From: an uncultured Lachnospiraceae bacterium
Lineage (GTDB): Bacteria > Bacillota > Clostridia > Lachnospirales > Lachnospiraceae
Direction: 5' to 3'
Assembly: GCA_902779305.1 (NCBI GenBank)
Contig: CACZBD010000019.1
Location: 28,992-92,991, forward strand
DNA length: 64,000 nt
Positions 8,839-20,700 of this stretch are shown here, piece by piece. The notes beneath the pieces are model-generated. The model did not search any database and was not told the DNA's origin. It saw only the letters and a program-made list of their open reading frames with translations. The stretch's first letter is position 1; the number at the start of each line of letters is the position of its first letter. The position numbers were made by a program, and so were the translations under genes.

Positions 8839-8867
8839 ATTATACAGGCCCTTTCAGGCTTTGTCAA
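8839..8867 (-). promoter_or_regulatory. Perfect consensus promoter abutting rpmF copy 2
   Basis: TTGACA (8867-8862), 17-base spacer, TATAAT (8844-8839) on the minus strand: a full 12/12 match with optimal spacing. The predicted start point is at 8833-8832, the first bases of the rpmF frame, so there is no room for a leader or ribosome binding site. Confidence 0.8.
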
Positions 8868-8886
8868 CAAAAATCTGTCTGAAATG

Positions 8887-11800
8887 TCAAGGTATAAAAC
8901 TGATCGTGATCTTTGATACGGCTGTGGTCCTGACCAGCGGATTTCCGTATCCGTCATTTCCGTGTGCCACCGTGTATTCCACAAAGCATGTCCGGTCAGC
9001 CGCACCTTTTGCGCTCTGTATATAGGAAAGTTTCTCTTCGCTCAGATCATTCTTTAAACTGATCGATGCGAGCTGTCCATCAGTCGTTTCGGCAAACACA
9101 AAGTAATCCGTGAAGTGATTGGGCTGCCCTTTGACATTGCAGTTATAGATTTTTGTATAGGACAGTTCCCTGACCTCTCTTCCGTTTGTCGAAAGTGTAA
9201 CAGGAGCCGGGGTTTTCTTGGAAATCCTGTAACTTGCTGCCGGCCTGAACGATCCCTTTACAACTCTGGGCCTGATACTTTTTACCGTTACACTCGCAGG
9301 AATCGTTTCCGGGATAAATTTCCCTTCTTCCTCTCTTCCAAGCACGACGGAAAGCTTGTAGGAACGGACCGGTACATACCCGGATATGTTGAGTTCCACG
9401 CTGTACTTTGTGCCCGACGGCGTAAACGAAACCGCCTCGGTCCCGTTAAGAGCGGGACATGCGGACCGAAGATCTGCATAGAATGGCTGCGCTTTCTGCT
9501 CATCCACGCTGTCACAGGAAATGCGTATGGCTTTTTCTGTCGGATCATAATTCTTTGCAGTGACGATCAGGGTCAGCTTCTGTTCACCCGGCATGCCGCT
9601 GATGATGTCATTCTGGGCTTTTGCCGTCAGAGTGCTGTCCTTGCAGTCTGCATAAGCCGTATTGGTAACAGTATAGTTTACGGTCTTCTTATTATGTACA
9701 TCCTGAAGAGAAAGTGTTGCCTTATCCTTTGTGACACTGATCAGGAATTCTCCCGTCCCATAATCCTGTTTGAGGATGGTACCGCCCTTTGCTGTCAGCT
9801 TATAATTGGTCAATGCATCCAGAGCTTCCCAGTCCGCACTGTCCCGGTCCTTTTTCATGACCTTAACCGGCAACGCTGTATTCTTCGTTCCGACGAAGTC
9901 GATATTTTCCTGACCCGCCGCGTTACCGTCAACTGCAAGGCACATCTCTTTGGGTTCCGCGTAGGTGATGCTGACCTTGATCTGTTCTTTATCATTTCCG
10001 CCGTCCGTCGTTGCCGCGCCAAGGGCTACATTCTTTGCGGTCTTTTCGGCCAGAACATGCACATAGGAAGGATCGGTTGCAAGCGGCATGGCGGTCTTGT
10101 TGGAAGTGGTAAATTTCAGTTTTTCCGGCTCGATCAGGTATTCGGACAGTTCGTACCTGTAGTAATCGTCTTTGATCGGAGCCCCCTCCATAAAGGGTGC
10201 CAGGATCGCGCCGTTTGCCTCTTCCGTAGTCAGTATATCTCCGTCTTCGCCGATTTTATTGTATTTATGCGTTGTCTCATCATAAGACAAAAGCACCAGT
10301 TCGCCAATCTCAAGCGGCGCATTTTTGATGATGATCGGCGCCGAAATACCGTAAGTCATGTTTTCGCCAAAATCCTCTGCTACGGCTTTGATACAGAACG
10401 AAACACTGTCGCCTTCCTCTTCCGGGATCTCGTACGAAGCATCAACTACAACCTTCCCGTTTGTGATCTTGACCTTATCATAAAGCGACGATTCCGCCTC
10501 AATGCTCTGTCCGTTTTTATCAACAAGATAATAGGAGGCTTTTGCCGTCTGCGGTTTGATCCCTGACGTTTTGTTATAGATCGTTTTCGTTGTGATTGTC
10601 AGCGCCTTGTTTTTCTGTTTCAGGAATTCTTTTGCGGCCGGTTCGACCGTGATCTCATCAATCGCCTTGTAGACCGTCACCTGCAGGGATACCGGTGCCT
10701 GATAGATCTGCTGTGCCGCGCCGTAAGGCATGATCTGTATGGTATGTTTTCCGGTCAACGTATTTGCGTCAGAAGACAGAAGCAGAAAGTCATTCGCTTC
10801 TTCGATCCTGACCTGAAGTTTCTGTGTATCGGAGCAGTCTGTGATATCTTCTGCCGTTACCGACAGACAGGTTGCACCCTTACTGTAGCTTAAGATCGCG
10901 GCAAGCACATCCTGCTCTCCCGCATAGAATGCTGTCTGTTTTTTGTTCAGCTTCACCTGTGTCGCAAAGACAGGATCCTGCGTAGATACCTTCAATTCCT
11001 GAACGTGATCTTCTCCGGTCTGCACGTGGATCTTTGCCGCTGCGCTTTCTGCGCTTTCGGTATCATAAGATAAAGTCTGTCCCGGCAGCGTATTCACGCA
11101 GGATACAGACACATCAAAATCCCACGCAAAGCCTTCTCCGCTCATTTTCGAATTTACCGGAAAAGTCGCATACTGCCGGTAGTTCTTTGTAATCTTATCG
11201 TTGATCTGATCGATCTTTGCGATCTGCGCATCCGTTGTTTCATCGGGATAGTCCTGCAATACCGGATAGGTGCGCTGTACATAATACGTTTTGGCAAGAA
11301 GCAGATCCGTAGGAGTAACAACCCCTTCTTTTGCTTTTGGCGTGATACTTACCTTGTAATAGGTTTTTCCCTGATAGGGTCTTGCGATCGCGATCGACGG
11401 AAACTCCAGCGTAAACGACACATCCGTCTGCTTGCATACCGATGCGGCAGGTGTCTGCACCTGAATCTTCCGGTCCTTTACGATCCGAAGCGGAATAACC
11501 GCCAGATCCGTGCCGGCATTCATTGTATTATAAAGATGAATATAGAGGAGCTTATTCTCATCCGTTTCCTTAATCTTCGTCTGAATATTCAGTCTCGCGG
11601 TGAGCGCCTTGCCAGGCACCTGAAGATCAACCTTGGCATAATCTGAATCTGCAGCAACCGCTTCTTGGGCACCGTCCGTTTCTCCGTATGTGATCTTGTA
11701 CGCAAGGTTCAGCAGGACGGGGAATCCCCTAACATCCGCTTCGCCATTTGCATTCCGATTGCTCCGGATATTGATCACCGCACGTGAGTCCGTACAGATC

Positions 11801-13515
11801 TCATATATACCGGTCGCTTCTTCTTTTGGCAGAGAAGTTATGGTAGAAATGCTTTTTAATGTAGGAACCGTTTTTATGGAAAAACTTACCCCCAAGTCCT
11901 GTCCGCTCGTCTCGGGGTATTCCGGATTCGGATACCTTAATATATAGGATTTGGAAGTGTTTCCATGTGAAGAATCTATTTTCAGCAGAAGGGTCTTTCC
12001 ATCCTCGGATAATTCCCAATCGTAATGGGCATAGGGCCGCATGACATCATTAAAAGAAATCCGTTTCTCTCCCTTATATAGTTCAGCTGTATAATCTCCG
12101 CATTCCAGCCAGTAATCTATACTTGTGCCGCGGGAATACGCCATCGGTAAAACAACAGTGCTACCCTTTCTCTTGATCTCAATTCTGTACCGGTCTATCG
12201 TTTTGATCTCTACTTCAATATTACCGATGACCGGAAGGCTGCTCGAAAATGCAGTATTCCTGGAAGTTCTGATACAGCTATACCGGTTTGTGGAGACGCT
12301 TTTGACCGTGTAATAAAATATCCACTGATATTCAGCGGCGGTTGCGCCAAAGGTAACCGTTTGACCGAAGTCAACAGGGTAGGTCAGCGTGCAGATCTTG
12401 GGAGCGCCTTCCTCCCCGCCCTGATAGGAAGCATCAGAAGGCTCTATATCTGTATCGCCATTGCGCAGGAAAACCGAATCAAGATACTTTTTGAGATCGG
12501 CTTCGGATTCGGTTTCTCCAACCGGATAAGAGATCCGAAACGTCAGCTGACGCGGCGCACTCTGTTCCTGAATGACCACGGAAGAAGATTTCGGAAGGTC
12601 TTTCCACAAAATGTAGTAACTGTATGCACCGTCTTCCGTCCTGCCGTCACTCTCTAAGAAACGGACAGCGGAGTCATGTCCGACATAATAAACCGCGGGG
12701 ACTGCATCATCCGGCGCATGCACTGAAAACCTGATCCCATCCGCCTTATAGGTCAGATGATAACGGTTCTCATTTTCCAAATCCTTGAATGTAAGATCCG
12801 ATTCCTCTGCAACCTCATAGGATGCCCCCAAAAGCTGCATATCAAAATCCAGTATGCGGTCTACAGGTACCGCCGTCGCAACAACAGTCAGATCCTCTGT
12901 TACCTGCTCGATCTCATACGAAAACAGAGAAACATCGTCAACCTCTGTACCGTTTATGAAAATCGTTTCGAGCGTATAGTCATCATCAGCCATCACATCA
13001 TAATGAACCGGATCGCCTTCTCTTACAGTACAATATAAGTCGGACGAAGGGGTGATCTCCGTACTCTCCTGACAGGAGATCTGCGCATGATACCCAATGA
13101 AATGAATGGTCTTAGGTTTCGGCTGGGTGATCTCGACACGTACAGGGTCGGAAGAAAACGAAAATGTGAAATGAAGATCTTCCCCTGCTTCAGCAGGTTC
13201 AATCTCCTCCGGGTCCCGATTTTCATAGATGACCAGGACTTTGGGCCGGTATTTCTCATTGGGATCAGGTCTGATGGTGATCGAAACCGTGGTATCGCTT
13301 AGCAGGTACTCATACTCGGAATCAGAAATCTTCGGAAATTCGTTCTGATTCACCTCATCCATCACGGACAGCACATTCACATCCGCAGCAACCGATACGG
13401 GAATACTCCCGTCGTTCTGCTCCGGTTCTGAAAGTCCCTCTGAAGCATAAACTGCCACGGCAGTGCAAAAAAGCAGTGCCGTGGCAATGATAAGACCGAA
13501 CCATGTTTTTTTCAT
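8887..13515 (-). CDS. Giant secreted beta-domain protein (1542 aa)
   Basis: A signal peptide (MKKTWFGLIIATALLFCTAVAVYA) starts the protein. The rest is a long series of predicted beta-sandwich segments without a recognised catalytic motif. From about residue 880 to the end it resembles the 1295-aa protein at 40932-44819: LNKKQTAF against LNRKTTTF, then shared KITNGKVVV-type and NHFTDYF / NQFTRYF segments and similar last 100 residues. The two are therefore paralogues. No LPXTG, lipobox, S-layer homology domain or C-terminal helix was seen. GGGGGAAGAGG precedes the ATG. It lies 72 bases after pta with no terminator between, so it is probably co-transcribed with pta, in the place where ackA is usually found. 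Confidence 0.8.
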   Translation of the reverse strand: MKKTWFGLIIATALLFCTAVAVYASEGLSEPEQNDGSIPVSVAADVNVLSVMDEVNQNEFPKISDSEYEYLLSDTTVSITIRPDPNEKYRPKVLVIYENRDPEEIEPAEAGEDLHFTFSFSSDPVRVEITQPKPKTIHFIGYHAQISCQESTEITPSSDLYCTVREGDPVHYDVMADDDYTLETIFINGTEVDDVSLFSYEIEQVTEDLTVVATAVPVDRILDFDMQLLGASYEVAEESDLTFKDLENENRYHLTYKADGIRFSVHAPDDAVPAVYYVGHDSAVRFLESDGRTEDGAYSYYILWKDLPKSSSVVIQEQSAPRQLTFRISYPVGETESEADLKKYLDSVFLRNGDTDIEPSDASYQGGEEGAPKICTLTYPVDFGQTVTFGATAAEYQWIFYYTVKSVSTNRYSCIRTSRNTAFSSSLPVIGNIEVEIKTIDRYRIEIKRKGSTVVLPMAYSRGTSIDYWLECGDYTAELYKGEKRISFNDVMRPYAHYDWELSEDGKTLLLKIDSSHGNTSKSYILRYPNPEYPETSGQDLGVSFSIKTVPTLKSISTITSLPKEEATGIYEICTDSRAVINIRSNRNANGEADVRGFPVLLNLAYKITYGETDGAQEAVAADSDYAKVDLQVPGKALTARLNIQTKIKETDENKLLYIHLYNTMNAGTDLAVIPLRIVKDRKIQVQTPAASVCKQTDVSFTLEFPSIAIARPYQGKTYYKVSITPKAKEGVVTPTDLLLAKTYYVQRTYPVLQDYPDETTDAQIAKIDQINDKITKNYRQYATFPVNSKMSGEGFAWDFDVSVSCVNTLPGQTLSYDTESAESAAAKIHVQTGEDHVQELKVSTQDPVFATQVKLNKKQTAFYAGEQDVLAAILSYSKGATCLSVTAEDITDCSDTQKLQVRIEEANDFLLLSSDANTLTGKHTIQIMPYGAAQQIYQAPVSLQVTVYKAIDEITVEPAAKEFLKQKNKALTITTKTIYNKTSGIKPQTAKASYYLVDKNGQSIEAESSLYDKVKITNGKVVVDASYEIPEEEGDSVSFCIKAVAEDFGENMTYGISAPIIIKNAPLEIGELVLLSYDETTHKYNKIGEDGDILTTEEANGAILAPFMEGAPIKDDYYRYELSEYLIEPEKLKFTTSNKTAMPLATDPSYVHVLAEKTAKNVALGAATTDGGNDKEQIKVSITYAEPKEMCLAVDGNAAGQENIDFVGTKNTALPVKVMKKDRDSADWEALDALTNYKLTAKGGTILKQDYGTGEFLISVTKDKATLSLQDVHNKKTVNYTVTNTAYADCKDSTLTAKAQNDIISGMPGEQKLTLIVTAKNYDPTEKAIRISCDSVDEQKAQPFYADLRSACPALNGTEAVSFTPSGTKYSVELNISGYVPVRSYKLSVVLGREEEGKFIPETIPASVTVKSIRPRVVKGSFRPAASYRISKKTPAPVTLSTNGREVRELSYTKIYNCNVKGQPNHFTDYFVFAETTDGQLASISLKNDLSEEKLSYIQSAKGAADRTCFVEYTVAHGNDGYGNPLVRTTAVSKITISFIP

Positions 13516-13587
13516 ACGCTTACCTCTTCCCCCCTAAAACGCAAAGGGGCAACATGTTCTCATGACTTTTTAAAAGCCAAACTCAGA

Positions 13588-14586
13588 TCAGACAGAAGCC
13601 TGAACTGCAGTGATCGCTACAACGCCTACGATATCATCCGCGCTGCAGCCTCTGGAAAGATCGTTGACGGGGCGTGCAACACCCTGCAGAACAGGACCGA
13701 ACGCATCTGCTTTTGCAAGACGCTGTGCGATCTTATAACCGATATTTCCTGCATCCAGATTCGGGAAGATCATGACATTGGCAGAACCTGCCACGTCGGA
13801 TCCCGGTGCCTTGGATGCGCCTACGGAAGGAACAACGGCTGCATCAAACTGCAGTTCTCCGTCCACTTTCAGTTCCGGATATTTTTCCTTTGTGATATTT
13901 GTTGCTTCCACCATCTTGTCAACAAGCGCGTGCTTTGCACTTCCCTTTGTGGAATGGGACAGCATTGCGATCCTAGCTTCCTTGCCTACCAGCAGTTCAA
14001 AACTCTTGGCGCTTGATTTTGCGATCGAAGCCAGTTCCTGCGGGTTCGGATCCTGATTGAGGCCGCTGTCCGCGAACAGGAAGGTTCCGTTTGCGCCGTA
14101 TTCGCAGTTCGGCACATCAATGATAAAGAATGCGGATACCAGGTCAGCATCCGGCGCGGTCTTTAATACCTGAAGCGACGGTCTTAACACATCCGGTGTC
14201 GCATGGCATGCGCCCGCAACCATTCCGTCTGCATCACCCATCTTGACCATCATGACGCCGAACATCAGATAGTTGTTTAAGAGCGCATCCTTTGCTGCTT
14301 CTTCCGTCATTCCCTTTGCCTTACGCAGTTCAAACAGTGTCTGTGCGTATGTATCGAATTTATCACAATTTGCAGGATCCACTACCGGGACATCGGAAAG
14401 GTCCAATCCCTGTGCTTTTGCATCCGCAAGCACTTTTTCCTTGTTACCGATCAGGATCACATTGGCAATCTTCTGCTGCAGCACCTTGGATGCCGCCTCC
14501 AGTGTTCTTGCGTCCTCTGTTTCCGGAAGCACGATCGTCTTCACATTCTGTTTTGCTCTTTCTTTGATTCCATCAATAAATGACAT
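13588..14586 (-). CDS. pta: Phosphate acetyltransferase
   Basis: The 332-aa protein starts MSFIDGIKERAKQNVK after a strong GGAAGGAGT site at 14586; a longer frame upstream has no such site. It has the single-domain Pta form common in Firmicutes, with PNLDAGNIGYKIAQRLAKADAFGPVLQG and LSRGCSADDIVGVVAITA near the C terminus. It interconverts acetyl-CoA and acetyl-phosphate. Acetate kinase (ackA), normally the next gene, is not present here; a giant secreted protein follows instead. A promoter overlaps the terminator of the preceding giant gene. Confidence 0.95.
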   Translation of the reverse strand: MSFIDGIKERAKQNVKTIVLPETEDARTLEAASKVLQQKIANVILIGNKEKVLADAKAQGLDLSDVPVVDPANCDKFDTYAQTLFELRKAKGMTEEAAKDALLNNYLMFGVMMVKMGDADGMVAGACHATPDVLRPSLQVLKTAPDADLVSAFFIIDVPNCEYGANGTFLFADSGLNQDPNPQELASIAKSSAKSFELLVGKEARIAMLSHSTKGSAKHALVDKMVEATNITKEKYPELKVDGELQFDAAVVPSVGASKAPGSDVAGSANVMIFPNLDAGNIGYKIAQRLAKADAFGPVLQGVARPVNDLSRGCSADDIVGVVAITAVQASV

Positions 14587-14616
14587 GATAAGTACTCCTT
14601 CCTGGGATTTAATTAC

Positions 14617-14666
14617 GGGAAAACCCCGCAAACCTATTTAGTACAATAGCACAATTTGCGGGGTTT
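14617..14666 (-). terminator. Terminator of the 2255-aa giant gene
   Basis: On the minus strand AAACCCCGCAAA (14666-14655) and TTTGCGGGGTTT (14632-14621) form a perfect 12-bp stem with a 22-base loop, followed by TTCC. It lies about 45 bases after the giant gene stop. The unusually long loop holds the -10 of the putative pta promoter. Confidence 0.6.
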
Positions 14667-14671
14667 ATCAA
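14643..14671 (-). promoter_or_regulatory. Possible pta promoter
   Basis: TTGATA (14671-14666), 17-base spacer, TATTGT (14648-14643) on the minus strand, 57 bases before the pta start. It overlaps the stem and loop of the upstream terminator. Moderate match (5/6 and 4/6). Confidence 0.4.
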
Positions 14672-14712
14672 TGGAAATGAGCCCTGTTCTATGCGCTTTG
14701 CCGGATAGAGCC

Positions 14713-17700
14713 CTATAGCACTGCTTCCCACTGCGCATACAGTGTCCAGTTCTCACCGTAGAGCAGCGCAGTGATCCAGGATGGGGTGAAAGCGGCCTGA
14801 TCCGCAAAATTCTTCCCCGTGCCGTCCGGCCTCGTGTTCCAGCCGGCAAAAGTCACTTCCGTGGCGGTTACCCATCTGCCCCTGGCGTCCTTCTTCTGTA
14901 CCTTGAACGCATTCTTCGCAAGCTTTCCGCCTTTGGGGATCACGGAATCCTTCATGGTGCCGACAACCTGATATTTCGATTCAAAATCATCCAAACTAGT
15001 GACAATGCCTTCCATAAGAAGTGCAGTATACAGATCTGAATCCTCATTGTACAGGTTCGCATCATAGTGGATCGTTTCATACATCTGTCTGGCAACGATC
15101 TTAAACGTTACGGTTTTCTCGCCTGCATATCCTTTCTTAGGATTACCCTTCAGGACGACCGTTGCTGTTCCGGCATTCGTATTCTTATCATAGGATACGA
15201 TCGTAAAGTCGGAATCATCCGGGTGTTCCGGATCAAATGCCAGCGGTTCTTCTACACCCTTTAAGGTCACCGTCAGCTCATCCGCTCCCAGCGTGATCGG
15301 GCTGCCGGTATACATCCGGTCCGGGATCGTTACGCTTGCTTTGGTAAAGTCTTTTTCCGCAAAGCAGAAGGTTCCGGCGGAACTCTTATCATAGTATCCC
15401 TTGCTCTGCACGCTGACAAAGATCCTTGTTCCGGCCGGAATGCAGTGCGTGTCAAGAACATCTGTTCCTACCGATACAGATTCTTCCTCCCATTTACCTG
15501 CCTTCTTCACGGTGACTACCGTATCTTCCGCATAGGTATATTCGATGTCTTTTGCTGCGCTGTAGTCCGTTCCTGCCTTTAAGATCTGACCGCCGGTATC
15601 ACGCACCGTGATCTTTGTTTTTCTGAACAATCCGGTTTTATTCGGCTGAGCCACAATGTCAGTCGCAAAAAGATCGTGTAACTCTCCGTTTGTGATCGTA
15701 AAGGTTCTTTCAGTCTTTCCAGCAAAACGGCCCTTGAAGGTGATCGTTACGGTCGGAGCAATGCTCTTTGATCTATTCGTAGCGTTATAGTCGCCGGGTT
15801 TTGTGTTGTTGGACCAGACAAGGGTGTAATCAACTCCTGCCTTCAAGGTCTCGTCATCTCTTCCCGTATAGCTGTAAACCACAACCGGTTCAGGCTTTAC
15901 GCCGCCTTTCACGAACGGTTTTTTCGGAACATCATTTTCGGATGCATCCGGCATAGCTTTCCATTCTTTCGTGGTGTCATCGGGCAAATAGACCGAGATG
16001 GTTCCCATCTCTGCAACATCCTGTGCTTTGATCTTGAACGTCTTCTTTACAGTGCCGGCATAATTTCCCTTTCCTGTAAAGATGACCGTTGCGGTTCCGG
16101 GTTCAGAATTATTTTCATAGGAAACCGTATAATCCTCTCCCTTTGTAAGGTCGTCATACTTTTGAGTCCCGTTTTCCTTATATTTATACTGCAGATCGAT
16201 CCCATACGTTTCACTTTCATCCGTAGGACCTGCCACTTCAAACGGCAGACCGGTGTAAACAAACGCATTCTTGTCATAAAGATCAGCGTATTCTGTGGAC
16301 TTGGTGATGTCCTTAAGGAATGTTACCTTCTTCATATCAATTCCCGTGATCTTGAATGGCTTCGATACCATTCCGACATAATCACCCATGCCGAATACAT
16401 ACACGGTTGCCGTGCCGATCTCTTTGTTCGCAGCATAAGCCAGCCTGTAATCTGTTCCGCTTGTAAGCGGCTTGTTTTTATATGTGATATCCCAGTTAAA
16501 ATCACCTGCTGCGGACTTCAGCGGTTTTGTCGATGCAGTTTCAGTTACCCCGAGCTCAAATGACTTTCCGCTATACTTCTGATCGGGGATAGAAGGGAAT
16601 TTCGCTGCCGAGATCATCGTCTCATCTTTGGCAACATAAACCTTAAGGTCTCTTTCCCCTGAAAAATTGCCGCCTGCAACGCCCCTTACCTTAATGGTAT
16701 GGATTCCTTCGTCACTCAGCGTATCCTGATCGAGCGTATAATCCGTTCCCTTCTTAAGCGTAACAGCCTTTCCGTCTATATTGCATTTCAGAACCGGCGC
16801 GATCTTGACCGGCTTACCTTTGTTATAGGCAACAACCAGATGCGCCTGCGTAAGTCCTTCCTTTACAGCCTCATCAAGATCCGTGTAAACTTCTGACGCG
16901 ATATCAATCGGATTGATCGTGAATGTTACGGACGCGGTATCCTTAAAGTTTCCTTTTCCCTTAATGGTCACGGTCGGCGGGATGGGCTTGCCGTTCTTTA
17001 CGCTGCCTGCATTGCCGGCATTCGTGTTATTGGAATAAGAAAGCGTATAATCGGCAGATGACAGTTTACGCCTAAACGACCCGTAGTAAACCTCCGGTTC
17101 CGGCTTCTGTGCCTTTCCGTTATAGGCGACATCAGGGATCCTTTTGACGATCAGCTGTCCGGCCGCAATATCCGTGATCGAAGCATGTGCCGTGATCGTA
17201 ACGGTCTCCCCATGCTCGGTCGTGATGACAAGGGATAGATCAGACGTCCCGGAAGTATTGAAGTCATCACGGGGTATCACTTTAAACGTTTTGCTCTCTC
17301 CTGCTGCGATCTCATTCCCCTCTTCCGGTAATCCGCCATAAATAGTGAATTTATGACCAGCATTTTGTGTAACATCTGCGATGGTCTGCTTTTGATTGCC
17401 CGTGTTTGTGAGCGTAACAGTCACAGCCTTAAATCCGCTTGCTCCTCCGAGCTCATTCACAAGCTTTTCGCCAAAGTCAATGCTCGCCGGTGTGGCAGTA
17501 AGACCATAAACCGGTTCAGGCGCCGCCGTGATCTCATACTTTGCGGTGAACGTCCGTGAAATACCTGCATTCGTTGAGATCGTGAGTTCCTCAGAGTAAC
17601 TGCCGGCTTCTGCTCCTTCTATGTTCTTCGGCCAGATCTTAAACGTCATGGACTCACCCGGCTCAAGCTTTGACTTTGAATATGCGCTTACTACGAATTT

Positions 17701-20700
17701 TTCGGAAGCAAATGATGCAAAAGTCAGTTCCGTATCACCGGTATTTGTGACGGTAACGATCGCCTTGTCCCCTTCGGGATACGGATCGGGATATTGCCCC
17801 TCGACAAATGACGCAGCAGTAACAACCGCAGGTTCGATCGTAAAGGCCGGATTCGTGACTACGGTCGGTTCCGGGCCGATCATGACTGTACCGTTGTAGT
17901 TCTGCCCGTCTGCATCCTTAAATCTTTTCGATGATGCATCGAAACTTCCGCCTGCCGGGAGAAGCACCTTAATGTCACCTCCCAAAGTCAGGCTTCCGTC
18001 GATCCTGAGCGGTTCGGAATTACCTGCTGCCGTAAGCTTTGCACTGTCTGAAACAGTCAGGGCGGTTACCTGCATACTATCGTTTGTGTTGCTGCCGGTG
18101 ATCTCAACCTGTGCATTTCCGCTGATCGCTGCCCGGGGGATATATTCACCGCCCGCCAGGTCATTTTTTCTTTTCAGTGTATTTCCCGAAAATTTTCCTC
18201 CGCTTGCCGTGAAGGAATCCTGTACGCTGACAGAGAAACTGTTTGAAAAATCACACTCTCCTCCGGATATCTCAAAAGAATTCAGATATGCACTGAAATT
18301 GCTTTTGCTTGTGTGCAGCTTTCCGCCTGTTACGATGAGTTTGTCCACACAGGAGCCATGTGAAGTACTTCCGAGGTCATCTGTAAGGCAGATATCACCG
18401 CCCTCGATCTTCAGGGTATCCAGCGTGGTATCATTGCTGATCCTGGTGGAAAGTTTTCCGTTATTGCTTCCCGTAAAAGTCAGGGTTACGGGATGATCCC
18501 CTTCCATATAAGTATTGGTTAAATAAATGTTCTTCCCGTATTTTCCCCGGCTGAGGTCATCACCGTCTGCAAGGACGATCGTCGTATCCCCGACCAGCTG
18601 GATCTCACCCTCCGGGAGATCCTGCGGTCTGTATTCACCTCTATATCCAAATGTGTAATAGGCATACAGAGTTCCGGTAGAGGTTTCTCCACCGGAGACG
18701 ATGTTTACGGTCAGCGCCGGTTCTCTCGAGGAATTAATCCCGGCAGTTCCTGTATAAGTGATCGTGCATTTTGTTTCTTCACCGGGATCAAGGGTGGAAT
18801 CCGCAAACGCAAATGTTGAATTCGTTTCACCTGTGATCGAGGAGATCGTCAACGGATCATTCCCTGTATTTTTAATATAGAATTTTGAGGTTTTAGTTTC
18901 ATCCGTAATACAGAACGGGATCAGAAGACGCTTTCTTCTTGCCGAATCCGTCCCTGCGGCATTTCCGAATTCGTCTGTGTATTCTAAGGAAACCGTCGCT
19001 TCCTCTACCGCGAACTTCAGCTCAATATTCATGATAAAGCCCTGAACCGTTGTCAATGTAACAGTTTCATCATGGCTGCCGGCTGTTAATCCGCCTTTCG
19101 GCAGAATACTTAACACTATCTTCGAGTTCTTACCTAATGATGCCGGTGTTCTCGAATAGGTGAGTGTGTATTTTTCTGAAGTTACATTATTAAACTGGAT
19201 AGACTCTTCACCCGTATTCGTGATTTCTATATTCAGTGGGGATCCACCGGTAAAGTCATATCCTTCTATGACCGTTCCAAAATCAGCCGTCGCTTTTGCA
19301 CTGTCTTCTTCATCGATCGCACCACCGAAAGAATCGTTTTCCGATGATACGGCGGTGAAGGCTGCCTTTGCATTACTTTTCTTTACCTGCACGGAAAGCG
19401 GAAGCGTATACGTTGCAGCGTTCTCCGAAATGGCAAACACCATGTTCTCGCTGTAGGCACCGGCTGCAAGTCCCGGTTTAGGCTGTACCGTAAATGTGTA
19501 GGTTTCGTTAACCGCAAGTTTCGGCCACTCGGTTACGTTTGCGGTAAAGTTTGTTGCGCTCGCTCCCGTGATCGTGCAGGGAAGATTGCTGTCGTTTCTG
19601 ACGGTCACCTCCTGTGAAGTCGGACTGGAGCCAAGATACAGAAGGGAAAATTCCACGGCTGTAGGTGAAAACGCAAGACTGTACTGCGGATCTACAACCG
19701 AAAATCCTGCCGTAAAAGATTCTGATACTCCGGCATCCGTTTTGATCGTAAAGTTTTCCTCGTATCTTTGGGCAGATGAAGGGTTCTTTTTTTTCGGCCA
19801 GATCTTAAATGTCATGGTATCTTCCGGGGCAAGCTTTACCTTGGAATATCCGCTGAAATAAAAGTTCTCGGGCCTTAGTGCAGAAAATAAGAGTTCCGAA
19901 TCTCCCGTGTTTGTCACGGTAACCACTTTCTTATCGGCTTCCGGATACGAAGAAGGATAACAGCCTTTTACATAAGCCCCGCAGTCAACATATTCCGTGC
20001 TGATCGTAAAGGAAGGATTTTCAGGAGTCTCGGATGGTTCCGGTCCGATCTTGACCGTGCCGTAATAATCCTGACCGGCTGAATCCTTGAACCTTTTCCA
20101 TGTTGGATCGTATCTTCCTCCTGCCGGGAGCAGAACCTTGACGTCATCTTCCAAAGTCAGGGTGCCGCGTATTTCCAGCGGGGTGGTTGCATTGGATGCT
20201 GCTGTGATCATTGCACTGTCTGAAACTGTCAGATCCTTTACAGACATGTAGTCACTGCTGGTTTTACCGGTGATCTCCACCCGGCCATTCCCACTAATCA
20301 CAGCCTCGGGAATGATTGTTTCACCACTACTACTCCTTACCAGCTTGTTCCCGATGAATTTACCGCCGCTTACTTTAAAGGAGTCCTGCACATAAACAGC
20401 CCAGCTGTTTGAAAAGTCACACTCTCCTCCGGAAATCTCAACCGACTTAATGCGGGCACTGAAGTATGTATTGTTAATGCCAAGCTTCCCGCCCGTCATG
20501 ATGAGTTTGTTCAACCAGGATGAATGTGAAGAACTGCCGATACTATCCTTCAGGCAGATATCCCCTCCTTCGATCTTCAGCGTGTCCAGTGTGGTCTCAT
20601 CACCGATCGCAGTGGAAAGCTTTCCACTATCATTTCCCGTAAAAGTCAGGGTTATGGGATGATCCCCATCCATACGAGTGTTTGTCAGATAAATATCCTT

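Noticed and set aside
9115..10566. 483-codon open frame on the plus strand
   Set aside because: Antisense to the 1542-aa giant gene, Arg/Cys-rich composition, no ribosome binding site and no motif.
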